The notes under the pieces were generated by a model. That model ran no database searches. It was given only the letters and a program-made list of their open reading frames with translations, and was not told where the DNA came from. From Siphonodentalium dalli (Eukaryota; Mollusca; Scaphopoda; Gadilida; Siphonodentaliidae), in NCBI GenBank assembly GCA_032622095.1, contig CP136064.1:196881948-196945947 (forward strand): DNA of 64,000 nt, given 5' to 3'. Position 1 is the first letter of the stretch; every line of letters begins with the position of its first letter. The translations under genes and the position numbers were made by a program. Shown here piece after piece: positions 21,201 through 33,023 of the stretch.

Positions 21201-24150
21201 CACAAGATAAACTTTTGTGACTCAAATCCATGTCTGAATGATGGGACATGTACCAGTGAAGATACCGGGTATATCTGTCATTGTGTTCTACCGTACAATG
21301 GTACGAAATGTGAGCAGAAGATTAACTTTTGCGACTCAAATTCATGTCTGCATCATGGGAAGTGTGTCAGTGGTGATGGAGGGTATACATGCCGATGTGT
21401 TCTTCCTTACAATGGCACTCGATGTGAGAAAAAGATAGACTTCTGTGTTTCGAATCCATGTTTGAATCACGGGAAGTGCATCAGTGGTGATAATGGATAT
21501 AATTGTACATGCATTCTCCCATACAACGGCACGAACTGTGAACATAAAATAAACTATTGTTATACAAATCCTTGCCTGAATCACGGGAAGTGTGTCAGTG
21601 GTGATACAAGATTTACATGCACCTGCGTTCGTCCATACAACGGCACAAAATGCGAACATAGGATAGATTTCTGTGACTCAAATTCATGTCTGCATCATGG
21701 GAAGTGTGTCAGTGGTGATAGCGGGTATACATGCCAATGTGTTCTTCCTTACAATGGCACTCGATGTGACGAAAAGATAGACTTCTGTGTTCCGAGTCCA
21801 TGTTTGAATCACGGGAAGTGCATCAATGGTGATAATGGATATAGTTGTACATGCGTTCTTCCATACAACGGCACGAACTGTGAACATAAAATAGATTTCT
21901 GTGACTCAAATCCGTGTCTGAACCACGGGAAATGTGACAGCGGAGATGGTGGATTTCGATGCACATGCGTTCTCCCATACAACGGAACGAGATGTGAGCA
22001 CAATATAAACTTTTGTGAATCAAATCCGTGTCTGAATCATGGGACATGTACCAGTGAAGATACCGGGTATAGCTGTCATTGTGTTCTACCGTACAATGGT
22101 ACGAAATGTGAACACAAAATCAACTTTTGTGACTCAAATCCGTGTATGAACCACGGGAAGTGTGTCAGCGGTGATGGTGGATTTACATGCATATGCGTTC
22201 TCCCATACAACGGAACGAGATGTGAACACAAGATAAACTTTTGTGACTCAAATCCATGTCTGAATGATGGGACATGTACCAGTGAAGATACCGGGTATAT
22301 CTGTCATTGTGTTCTACCGCACAATGGTACGAAATGTGAGCAGAAGATTAACTTTTGCGACTCAAATTCATGTCTGCATCATGGGAAGTGTGTCAGTGGT
22401 GATGGTGGATTTACATGCACATGCGTTCTCCCATACAACGGAACGAGATGTGAACACAAGATAGACTTCTGTGTTCCAAGTCCATGTTTGAATCACGGGA
22501 AGTGCATCAATGGTGATAATGGATATAGTTGTACATGCGTTCTCCCATACAACGGCACGAACTGTGAACATAAAATAGATTTCTGTGACTCAAATCCGTG
22601 TATGAACCACGGGAAGTGTGTCAGCGTTGATGGTGGATTTACATGCACATGCGTTCTCCCATACAACGGAACGAGATGTGAACAAAGGATAAACTTTTGT
22701 GACTCAAATCCGTGTCTGAATCATGGGACATGTACCAGTGAAGACATCGGGTATGGCTGCCACTGTGTACTACCGTACAACGGTACGAGATGTGAAAACA
22801 AGATAGACTTCTGTGTTCCAAATTCATGTTTGAATCACGGGAAGTGCATCAGTGGTGATAATGGATATAGTTGTACATGCGTTCTCCCATACAACGGCAC
22901 GAACTGTGCACATAAAATAGATTTATGTGACCCAAATCCGTGTATGAATCACGGGAAGTGTGTCAGCGGTGATGGTGGATTTACATGCACATGCGTTCTC
23001 CCATACAACGGAACGAGGTGTGAACACAAGATAAACTTTTGTGACTCAAATCCGTGTCTGAACCATGGGAAGTGTGTCAGCGGAGATGGTGGATTTACAT
23101 GCACATGCGTTCTCCGATACAACGGAACGAGATGTGAACACAATATAAACTTCTGTGATTCAAATCCGTGTCTGAACCATGGGAAGTGTGTCAGCGGTGA
23201 TGGTGGATTTACATGCACATGCGTTCTCCCATACAACGGAACGAGATGTGAACACAAGATAAACTTCTGTGAATCAAATCCGTGTCTGAACCATGGGAAG
23301 TGTGTCAGCGGAGATGGTGGATTTACATGCACATGCGTTCTCCCATACAACGGAACGAGGTGTGAACACAATATAAACTTCTGTGACTCAAATCCGTGTC
23401 TGAACCATGGGAAGTGTGTCAGCGGAGACGGTGGATTTACATGCACATGCGTCCTCCCATACAACGGAACGAGATGTGAAAACAAGATAGACTTCTGTGT
23501 TCCAAGTCCATGTTTGAATCACGGGAAGTGCATCAGTGGTGATAATGGATATAGTTGTACATGCGTTATCCCATACAACGGCACGAACTGTGCACATAAA
23601 ATAGATTTCTGTGACTCAAATCCGTGTATGAATCACGGGAAGTGTTTCAGCGGTGATGGTGGATTTACATGCACATGCGTTCTCCCATACAACGGAACGA
23701 GATGTGAACACAAGATAAACTTTTGTGACTCAAATCCGTGTCTGAATCTTGGGACATGTGCGAGTGAAGATACCGGATATAGCTGCCACTGTGTACTACC
23801 GTACAACGGTACGAGGTGTGAACACAAGATAAACTTTTGTGCTTCTCGTCCTTGCCTTCATAACGGTTCGTGTGTGGACGGAATGGCCGGCTTTCAGTGC
23901 CAGTGTGCTCATGGGTATTTGGGGCGAAGGTGTGAAACTAAAACTGATTTCTGCTCTGGCGAGCTATGTCCTGATAGTAGGGTGTGCAAGTCGACCGCGA
24001 CGGGTTTTATCTGCGTGTGTAAAGAAGGCTTCAATGGTCCGAAATGCGGACACAAAGTAACAGCATGCGACCAAAAACCTTGCATCCATGACGGGAACTG
24101 CGAGCCCGATGGGGCTGAATTCGTCTGCCACTGTAAACCGCCATATACAG
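18217..24150 (+). CDS. DSL-EGF transmembrane protein, giant exon with about 52 EGF repeats
   Basis: One 5,934-bp exon begins after the acceptor TTTTTACTTAG (18216) and ends at ACAG|GTACGT (24150), phase 1 at both sides. It completes the DSL domain (GYIGANC) and then encodes about 52 EGF-like repeats of usually 38 residues (114 bp), with consensus KIDFC-SNPCLNHGKC-GYTC-CVLPYNGTRCEH. The first repeat is irregular, with a Thr-rich insertion, and the last three are diverged. The last repeat finishes in the next exon. Most repeats lack the D-x-D/N-E/Q-C calcium-binding signature. O-glucose (CxSxPC) and, in the GTC-type repeats, O-fucose (C-x4-T-C) consensus sites are frequent. NGT sequons occur near the sixth cysteine of nearly all repeats. 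Typical Delta and Jagged proteins have about 9 and 16 EGF repeats. There are no stops or frameshifts. Confidence 0.92.
20200..22470 (+). repeat. 1026-bp higher-order repeat (nine EGF units) inside the exon
   Basis: Blocks of nine 114-bp EGF units recur with an exact 1026-bp offset: repeats 18-26 match 27-35, and a third partial copy covers 36-37. Marker repeats such as INYCYTNPCLNHGKC and DFCDSNSCLHHGKC appear at matching positions (for example about 20520 and 21546). Near-identity at the nucleotide level indicates recent unequal exchange within the exon. Confidence 0.88.
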
Positions 24151-24403
24151 GTACGTGTATATTGTTACGTAAACTACGAAGTATACTTTCCCAAATAATC
24201 GAAATGACTCGAATAAGGGAGAGTGCGTATACAACATTGACTTCATACAAGAGTGGGACATGTGTATTTAAGCACCCCGCGCGTTAAATAAAATAATCTG
24301 AAAGATCCAGGGCCACCGAAGTGTAGAATATTCAATGCTCATGTGTGTGTCTTTATTTTCTTCCATATATATAGTGAAGAGTTATCAAATACAATGACGA
24401 ATG

Positions 24404-24511
24404 AGTGAGAGCTTTCCGATGAATGGCAACAAGCCATATTTCCGACTACATCCTGAAAACTTACCCGTAATTCTGCTGTGGTTAAGGCGTCGATTATTCA
24501 GGGCATTACTG
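24404..24511. mobile_element. Half copy of a Tc1/mariner-like MITE
   Basis: This matches the right half of the complete 188-bp element at 35354-35541 (GTGAGAGCTTTCCGATGAAT through CGATTATTCAGGGCATTACTG) and is followed by TA. The left terminal repeat is missing. It lies in the intron between the EGF exon and the stalk exon. Confidence 0.8.
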
Positions 24512-24835
24512 TATATACTAATAAGAATACACGAATAAGAAGTAGTATAACACGCAGTATATATTTACATAGTTTCAACCTCACGCACAGATACGCCTAT
24601 CGTTGCATTAGTTAAGTCACACACCACCCGCACTCCGTCCATGTACATAACATAGCAAAAATAGCAACAAATTAAATCTATTCTGGAATGGAGTATTAAC
24701 AGCATAATTATGCTCAGCTCACCAGTGAGCCTTCATTATATAATTAATGCATGATGTAATAACATGTAAAACACAATTGTACCAAACAAGATGAATAAAT
24801 TGATTTTAAAACTATTTACACTATCATATATTCAG

Positions 24836-25418
24836 GTAAACACTGTGAGTCACAAGTATCGACGACGACAACAACAACTACTACAACAACAACTACAGCA
24901 ATAACAACCACAGCAACAAAAATGTCGACCACAACAACCACTAGTGCGACTACGATGAAAACAACAACAACTAAACCACCACCAACTTCAACTAGTACTC
25001 TTTATACTACTATCAGTACTACAACAGCTGCTGGTATGATGATGACAAAATCACCACAAGCGACAACAATGCATCCTGTGACAACAACAACGACAACAAC
25101 AACAATGAAGAATACTGCCATCAAAGTATTATCTAAGTCGCCCTCAACAACAGCATCTACATCTGGATTGACCCCACCAATAACCTACGAGCATGATATA
25201 TTGACCACACTATCAACAATGAAGCCAACATTGAAACCGACTGTATTGAATTGTGATAAAGGTGTCGCTACTACCGGACCATCTCTATGCTTGTATGACC
25301 ATTACAGCTCAAATAAGAAGGAAGTCATACAGAACGGCCTTTCCAAGTTCTTTGAGAAGGTGTTCGGTCAGAACGTCGTTGTGAAATTGCGACTGGAGGA
25401 TGGGAAGACCGCAGATAA
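24836..25418 (+). CDS. DSL-EGF transmembrane protein, exon with Thr-rich stalk and start of a SEA-like region
   Basis: The acceptor is ATATTCAG (24835). The first two bases complete the Gly codon of the last EGF repeat, which closes with GKHCE. About 120 residues dominated by Thr, with Ser and Pro, follow, encoded by ACA/ACG/ACT runs that amount to an in-frame microsatellite. This is a mucin-like stretch expected to be O-glycosylated and extended. The exon ends with a folded-looking segment (NCDKG, SLCLYDHYSSNKK, GLSKFFEKVFGQNVVVKLRL) that continues in the next exon. The donor GATAA|GTGAGT at 25418 leaves two bases that combine with the G at 29231 to give Lys. An alternative reading straight through would hit a stop at once, supporting the splice. 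Confidence 0.85.
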
Positions 25419-25439
25419 GTGAGTTTCATTGATGCTTAA

Positions 25440-25614
25440 CCCTTTCAGTGCCAAGTCCGATTTTTGTATCAACCCATATTTCCTTGATCATTTTCAAATT
25501 TATTGATTATAAGAGCTCTTTCCATCAATGTATCACATTATTATAATCAATAAATTTGAAAAATGATCAAGGAAATATGGGTTGATACAAAAATCGGACT
25601 TGGCACTGAAAGGG
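25440..25614. mobile_element. TTAA-flanked palindromic MITE (piggyBac type)
   Basis: This is a nearly perfect 175-bp palindrome starting CCCTTTCAGTGCCAAGTCCG and ending in its reverse complement, flanked on both sides by TTAA (25436-25439 and 25615-25618). TTAA duplication with a CCCTTT terminus is typical of piggyBac-derived MITEs. It begins 21 bp after the splice donor of the stalk exon. A larger relative lies at 46918-47388. Confidence 0.88.
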
Positions 25615-25618
25615 TTAA

Positions 25619-27988
25619 TTAAGGATATGGAGATAGGGCGAGGGAGTGGGTTGTGTGGGAGAGTGTCTATATGTATTGAAGAGTTGTATGGGAATTTGAG
25701 TACATCATTCACGTTGACCTAAAAAGATTTTATTCAAAACAAAAAGTATGTTCCAAATTATGCTGGAAATTGTCAAATGCTCTCTGATAGTATCAAAAGG
25801 TTTATGTTGACAGTACTGATTGTTTTCGGTAATTGGTATTTACAACATGTTCTGCACTTGCTTAAAGTCACGGAGAGCCTTGGTTATAGGTTATCATTTA
25901 GAAATACAAGTTACTAAATTATGAACATTTCCTCAACAATATACTAATAGAATTGTTTAATGATAGTATGAATGCGATGTTATTCACAAAACACACTTTG
26001 TGTGAACCGAACATGTGTTTATATACAGTATGTAAAGAGTGTGCGATAAGCAAAACACTCAACACGGGAGCGTTTTTTTTTATATTTTTTATTATTGAAA
26101 TATTGTCAGATGATTTTACATTCATAAATAATTCTTATACATGTTGGATACAATATAGAACATTCATTCGACACATACACTCAAACATACACTCATACGC
26201 GCGATCCCACTTGCAGTTACTTACGCCCATCATTTTTGGGAGTGATTCAAGGTGACCCATTCAATACCGAAATTTTGAGTGACGAAGTTTAGCTAGCGTA
26301 ATATCGGTATGTTGTGAACAGTACGGTAGCAATTAAAAAAGTTTACTTAATTGGGTATTTTTGCATAACGCACACTTTTTACGCACTGTATTATATTATA
26401 ACGTGCCTTTTGTTTACTAACGATCTTGAAATAACATGCTAATTATGCGATATTTATGATTGGCATAAGAACAAATATGTGTGGGTGCGACTATTTTAAC
26501 AGCAATACCATCGTGAAGGCCATCCGGATCTTTAAGATCTTAGCACAATAGGGACCCTCACATAATCATCAGTCCTAATTATGAGTCAGTGAACATGTGA
26601 TTGTGTTAGTGTGTAGAGTATATAAATGGCATATTTGTAATTTCTACAAACGGCCGTATGTTGAACTTATTACCTGAACATTTCCTACCAATTAATAAAA
26701 ATACCTGTGCGCTTGCACTATTGCTTCGTCTGGTCATTCTAGTTCCATGTACACTTTTACTACTGAATGGAATAATCCATGCAGTAAAGAATGGGAAATG
26801 TTTGACACGATTGAAGAAGTAACTTTCTAATTTAGTAGCTTTTCTATAGGAATCACTGAACTAAATGGTTTCCCATAGGCGACAGTGTTAACGTTTCGGC
26901 CAAATTTACTGAATTGAAGCATACGGGCCATACCAGTGATGTTTACCCAGCTAGATTGACACCAGTTGATCGCGAAAATGCAAGAAAAATCATAGGTCAT
27001 GTGTTTACTTTTAAAAATAAATCCCCAAGTCGACGACACGGCTATCTCACAGCCAAATTTGATCTGGAAAAACCCAGGACTACAGCAGCTAGTTAAATAA
27101 ATTTCCCGCTCACAAAAATCCATTCCCCCATTCATTCACCAGTTTAAATTATTTAGATATTATGTACAAATCAAATAAACGCGATGTCATCCTTTAATAA
27201 CGTGTCGCATGTATCAGGTGAAGGTCATTCTTCAGTTACCTTCACCTTTAGCATTCCACGGTGTACTCGCTCCCCGACTGTAGAACACATTTAGCTCCCT
27301 GATTCCTATACTCTGGTCCACTCGTTTTACTCTGATTTGATTTGATTTGATATCGTATACCATAGTTAATCCGAATAACTTCTATCCCCCAACATATCAT
27401 CGCGCAAATACGCACATAAAATCGATATATAATGTAGTTACATAATGTGATTATTAGATTCTGAACTAGCCAGATAATGGAGTCATAGCCGTTATTTCGT
27501 TATATGGCGCGGGCGACAATGAAAACACATATTAAAGAGCGTACATCTTAACAGTTGTGGGTTGGCTTATTTGTGTCATTGTCCACTGCATTGTCCGAAC
27601 ATAATTTGCTTAGAATCGCCTCATTATAAGTCGATAAAGTGACTAAAATGATATAATTTTCAGCACATTATTGACTCAAAATGGAGCGATTCTAAGCTGA
27701 TTATCTACATAAAATAAATTCTTTATAAGCCGATAATGTGCGTATTTTTGGGAGAATATGCTGTATCCCAATTCACACACGGCGTCTTGTAGTTCGATGG
27801 TCGTGATATCGGTTGGTCTGTACGCTTGTTTACGTCGAACATCCTTTTCATTGTTGCTTCTATACAATAATGTATTTGGGATTTAGACAAAGACGAGGCG
27901 ACAGTTGCATGGGTTCCCATCCAAAGTTGGTCAACACGTTCTATAGTTGGAAATGCCACAACATCAGTTGGAAATAAAAGAACAAATA
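25619..27988. other. Intron sequence; no gene seen
   Basis: AT-rich, with short frames only. The part around 26380-26560 is related to the repeat at 7540-7850. A short ATTTGATTTGATTTGAT run lies near 27336. No coding exon is recognised on either strand. Confidence 0.5.
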
Positions 27989-28793
27989 GGCCGGATTCGT
28001 CATGTCCGGTTTAAACCTCCGAGTTTAAACCTACATTGGCGGTCCAGCCAAACCGGGTCTAAGTGGGCGTTTTTGTCGTTCAGTTACCAACCAATTGACA
28101 ACTCGATTTGGTGATATGAGCATGCAATCAAACTACCCTCTTACCTATCGGACCAAAAGACAAGCCGATATAATGGTTATTGACGTGTCATAAATTATCG
28201 CGAACGCGTGCACGCTCATTGGATTTATTCATTGAGAAATAAGTATAGCTCATGGACCTTTAATCTGATCTCTTTGTGGGTTTAACTCAATCTGACAAAG
28301 GGCATTTTTCTCAACACGAGTTTCACGCGCTGTCTATCACTTTGTGATAGATTTTCTGCAAGATGCTTTACCCGCAAAGACAAAATTTGTTGTAAAAATC
28401 ATATTGGAGGAATAGAACATCTCCATATGTGAGCAACGATCGCGTGCGAATGAATCAACTGTGACATGATAACACCAGTCGGCAGCTGCCACTTAGACAC
28501 GCCCTCACTCGAGATAATTTACAATCAAAATATGGTCGCTGTCGTAATTATTGATTTTCGCAATCAATAAAACGAGACAGTCCGTGTGAGGAAAGTACAA
28601 TTAATTATCTCGGCGATACAGAGACACTACTGCTAAACCACTGGTTTGGCTGGACCAGGTTTAAACCAGAGACGACGAATGCGTCACTTAGATCTGCGGT
28701 CGCGGGTTTAAACCACGGATTTGGTTACTCACGGCGGTTTAAACCTAGAGGTTTACGTAGACCAGGTTTAAACCTGAGATGATGAATCGGGCC
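27989..28793. mobile_element. AGGTTTAAACCT-type MITE, copy 1 (805 bp, Harbinger-like)
   Basis: The left end GGCCGGATTCGTCATG and the right end GATGATGAATCGGGCC are inverted repeats. Both are followed inward by GGTTTAAACCT palindromes and by AACC-GGT-GGCTGGACC motifs. The interior includes TGACATGATAACACCAGTCG and a TATTGATTTTCGCAATCAATA hairpin, both also found in the other copies. It encodes no protein. The flanking 3-bp duplication is unclear in this copy. It lies in the intron before 29231. Confidence 0.8.
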
Positions 28794-29230
28794 AGAAGGT
28801 TTGAAATTGGCCTGATAGTTTGATTATACAACCAGTAGTTGGTGTGAAATGTGTTTTTTAGACCAAAAGTCATACAGTTCCCCACTTTCGTACACATGTT
28901 TTTACTAAATTGCCATTAGTTGAAAGATGTCCAACCTTTAGGGGTGTTGGGCTAGACATTTCCAACAATTGGAAATCATCCGCCACCGGTTGGAAGTGTC
29001 CAACCCAAGCGGTCGCAAATCTACTTTTACGAACTTGGAAACATCGGTCTAGTTTGAGGAGTCTAAAGTTAGAACTTAAAAGTGGATACCCCACAACAGA
29101 GACCCCCTAGCCATGTTCCTGTGTCTAAGATCCTGCAAGAAACGATATTATACTATATTAGACTATATTCACCGTTGAACATTCTGAACAAGTTTTAGTG
29201 ATTACAGTTGTTGTATTATTTCATGTATAG

Positions 29231-29411
29231 GGTTGGCATTATTGGTGTGTATGCCGATGTGACTCTTGGTAACACATCACGCCATCTTACGCAACGTGAA
29301 GTTAAGGAAGCAATCAACAAACAGACACCTGGTGAGGTAGCAGCTCTTGTCCATTCACGAGAGTACGATGGAGTGTTCGAAAAGAACGCAGCGAACGACG
29401 AAAACAAAAAG
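29231..29411 (+). CDS. DSL-EGF transmembrane protein, juxtamembrane exon
   Basis: The acceptor is TCATGTATAG (29230) and the donor AAAAAG|GTTAGC (29411). The exon enters completing a Lys codon and leaves in phase 0, matching both neighbours. It encodes about 60 residues (VGIIGVYADVTLGN, TQREVKEAINKQTPGEVAAL, VHSREYDGVF), extending the alpha/beta-looking segment begun in the previous exon. Position between a mucin stalk and the membrane, size (about 110 residues over the two exons) and pattern suggest a SEA-like domain. No clear GS-VVV cleavage motif is visible and the assignment is inference. Confidence 0.8.
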
Positions 29412-30956
29412 GTTAGCAGTGAAACTCGGTTCGCGATACTCGTGTATTTTGTATATTTCTGCTGTGAACATTTTTTTAATTGAACAAAATTATGCATGTA
29501 TACTTTAAATAAGTACTTAAAATGCATTTTCTCCATTTTTTTTGCAATATACTATATATTCACATGTCACGAAGTCGAAATGCAAAGGTATATTATTATG
29601 TTTTCATGAGTATGGAGGATCGAGTATAAGAAAATTGTCATTGTCAATTAAACTGATAATATTAAGAATGATATCATTTGGAAGGATTTGTACATTATTT
29701 CTGAAGAATGTTCTGCACCAACAGTAGTTTTCAAATCCATGCTCAACATATCCGAAAAATTATATCCAAAGTACATACAGTGTACGTGTACATACACTTA
29801 TTAATCAAATATCACGTTTGCCTTGGGCGACCTATTAGCGACCTGATATCAGACCAAAACTCGGCTGATAACACACCAACTAGTTGTTGTGACGTCATCA
29901 AGCGAAGGGCCTTTATACATTTGGGGGACGTAGTTACAGTGATATTAAGATATAACGAGAACTTCTATATTGACTTGAAGTAATGGCCCCATGCCATTCC
30001 AAACTGAGTTTGCTCCCTAATGTCAATGGAAGTCGTACATATTTGCCAGGCCATAATGGGCATGGTCATACACAAAGTTACAACTCGTCAATATCTAACG
30101 TGTTTAAAAATTTGTGATATCGATTACAATCTACCTGCTGTCAATGAATCGGAATTGATAGCAATGGTATTGTCGTATATTTTTGTCTAACTAATATTAG
30201 GTTAGTTTGATGTCGGCCGAGATATACAGTATCAGCACTTGGTAAGTTACCACTGACTGACATCTCGGCTAATATCAAACTGGCCAAGTGCGAACCTTTA
30301 AATACCAGTTTAGTTCCAATTCTCTGAAGTAAAGAGCGGTTTTAAATAGTCCGGACGAGATTATTTTTATATACATGTCAAAACTTATTCCCGACATGAC
30401 TTATTTGAACCTCCAAATTATGTACACGTAATTTAGAAGGAGGGCGGATAATATCATCCGATCTACAGGTTGTAAATTCTGAAAAAATGCCGTATTAAAT
30501 ATTTCTCACAAAAGTGAGACAAACGCTATTTGTTTTAACCATATAAGGAATAGACTAACAATGAGCGCCCTGTATTGTTCCATTGTGACGTTTTTCGAGA
30601 GTCCATGATTTGAGTAAATAGTTCAGTGCATATAAAGTCTGTTTACGAGCATTTAACCGTTTAAAAAAATATCCCATCAGTTATAAAAGTATACATTCGA
30701 ATAGTCGTCTGGAGGGATATTCAAGAAATATAACCAGACAGATGAACAGATAATACAAGTTCAGTATGATTTCTATTCTTTTGTGAACAATATTTTTAGT
30801 CTATTTTCGACGTATTTTGATTCCGGAAAACGTACCGGGATGTATCAAACGCGAGCTTAATTGGATAATTTCAGGTTTCTAAATGTTAAATAAGAGTTCA
30901 CTTAACATGTATAAAAGTAAGAGCATGGATGATCTAATATTCTTCACCTGTTTCAG
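29412..30956. other. Intron; hairpin at 30200-30284; no other gene
   Basis: The inverted repeat TTTGATGTCGGCCGAGAT (30200-30224) and ATCTCGGCTAATATCAAAC (30260-30284) forms a small MITE-like hairpin. Nothing else is recognisable. Confidence 0.5.
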
Positions 30957-31042
30957 GATGTTCCGACCTCAGTAATCGTCGGAGTTGTCCTGGCTTCTGT
31001 AGCACTGAGTATTGCAATCCTGCTTATGATCATTTACAGCAG
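30957..31042 (+). CDS. DSL-EGF transmembrane protein, transmembrane exon
   Basis: An 86-bp exon lies between the acceptor CACCTGTTTCAG (30956) and the strong donor AGCAG|GTAAGG (31042). It encodes a short linker (DVPT) and one hydrophobic helix, SVIVGVVLASVALSIAILLM-IIY, followed by SR at the cytoplasmic face. It enters in phase 0 and leaves in phase 2, completed by the G at 35144 to give Arg. It makes the product a type I single-pass membrane protein, as expected for a cell-surface Notch ligand. Confidence 0.88.
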
Positions 31043-33020
31043 GTAAGGATCATATGGGCCAACTTCATATAACTCTGCAACCTGTTCATACCAGCATAGC
31101 TAGTTCATACTCTATATAGAAATACCTGTATTTCCTCCGTAAACAGGGAGCTTACATTTTGACAGACAACAAATAAGAACACAAAACAAGGAAAGTTAGT
31201 ATTTACAAACATTTAACTCGAAGAAAATCAAACTTATGTACATGTACACCACACATGAATGCACACACGTACAAACCACAACCGCCCTTAGTTACTCACA
31301 TACACAAACCCTTGAACACACACTCTGGCGTGCATACACGCATACACACATGTGTATACACACATATACATACATATACATACACACATATGGTCATGTA
31401 CATAGACCCATGCACAAACACACACGCTCGTGCATGCGTTATTTATTCTTATGCCATGTGTACAAAGAATTACAAAATAAATAACAAACAATAGCTGCAA
31501 TTTCAGTCAACTTCATTCCAATCTGAATACATGGACGTCCACACAACCCTGGACGTCCATGTTGTGGGACGTGACACCAACAACTGCCATACGTCCATTC
31601 AATATACTAGGTTTTATTCCAGCGACCGTTCTCTATCGAAATGGCACGGGTTGCTTATACACCAGCATTTCAAATGAACACGACACCGGAATATATATTA
31701 TAGTGTATCTGCTTTGTTCCTTTCGCCATTAGTTGCCTGTTCCCGACTAACCAGAATACCGATGCGGATACGAGCACCGTCCTGTTTATTTTTTGTATAA
31801 TAAAATTTAACAAGACGATGGCACCACAAGTATGTTTTTGGTTTTGATGGGGTGTACCTAAAATGCTGAATCAACTGATGATCAGAAGATATCCAGATTT
31901 CAGTTTTTCCTCAATTATAACGAATATAGTCGGTCGTAAATAGTATCGTGTTAGTTCGTTGTGAAATTGATTGTACGAATTATATGTAGTAAGAGAAGGA
32001 GTGGACGAGTAAGGAAACAAAGGCGCGAAATCGATGAGTTTTAGCGCCAACCATAACACATTGGTCTTCTCCATCGAAGACAGATGTTGAATGCCGAACA
32101 GGAACACAGTTTATTGTAATGACAGTCACAGAACTACAATCTTTCATTCAAAGCGGTTTTTCAATTTTATCTTACGTGCTAACACGAATTCCCAAACGTC
32201 CCGAACAGATAATTATCACTGAGTGGTACAACTATATATTTACAGGGATTGTCTATACTGCCTTCATTTGTCGTTTCATATATGTTCTAAATTATATTGC
32301 AATTCCGCCGGACTTATGCCTCATCAATGGGCACATATTTTTATAGTATACTTCATATCCTCGGAATAATTATTTGATCAGCATCGTCTGCGTTCGTTTT
32401 GAGAAACCAATTATATCATGTTTGTCCACAAAATCTTTTTAACTCATCGATTTTAGTTTATGTTGCAAGCCAAACACATTAATGAAGGCAATACACTTTT
32501 CCGTACCCTCTGTTGCGATGCGGTTGCCACCACCTGTGCCTAAATCAATGTTACATGTCGGCCATGAAAATCTTCTTCAGTATGATTCTCATATGAATTA
32601 TTATTCATTTCAGTTTTGTGTTTTGTATTATTTTGCTCGATGTTCTCCTGATCTGCAATTCCTAACTGATTGCGGTCTCTTTTAAACTTTTTATCTTCCT
32701 TGTGACATACACTTTTTATCTCTCCAAACCATCAAACTAAAAATTATAAATATGAGTCACTGTAGACCCGACAACCAATTTACAAAACATGTATACATGT
32801 ATGTAACATAAAAAGAAAATAATTAATATAACCAGGTGTGTATATTTCCACCCTAAGCTATAACTCGGTTCGGGTCGCGTGTCAATTGTTAAACAGAAGC
32901 TTGTCCACGCTGTCATGTATAACGAAATTACCGGCTATATAGTTTCCCGCTAACTTAATTAGCGTGAATCAAGTAACTATACTCTTTAATGAGCGTTCAT
33001 TAATTTTATCAAAGAAATGC
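31043..33020. other. Intron; CA-rich stretch 31236-31440; no gene
   Basis: 31236-31440 is rich in CACATA/TACACA low-complexity repeat, and 31527-31565 contains a TGGACGTCCA duplication forming a hairpin. The remaining DNA shows only short chance frames. Confidence 0.5.
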
Positions 33021-33023
33021 TAT

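Noticed and set aside
18307-24250. Many minus-strand and alternative-frame open frames over the EGF exon
   Set aside because: They repeat with the same 114-bp and 1026-bp periods as the EGF units and have no features of their own; they are shadows of the coding strand.
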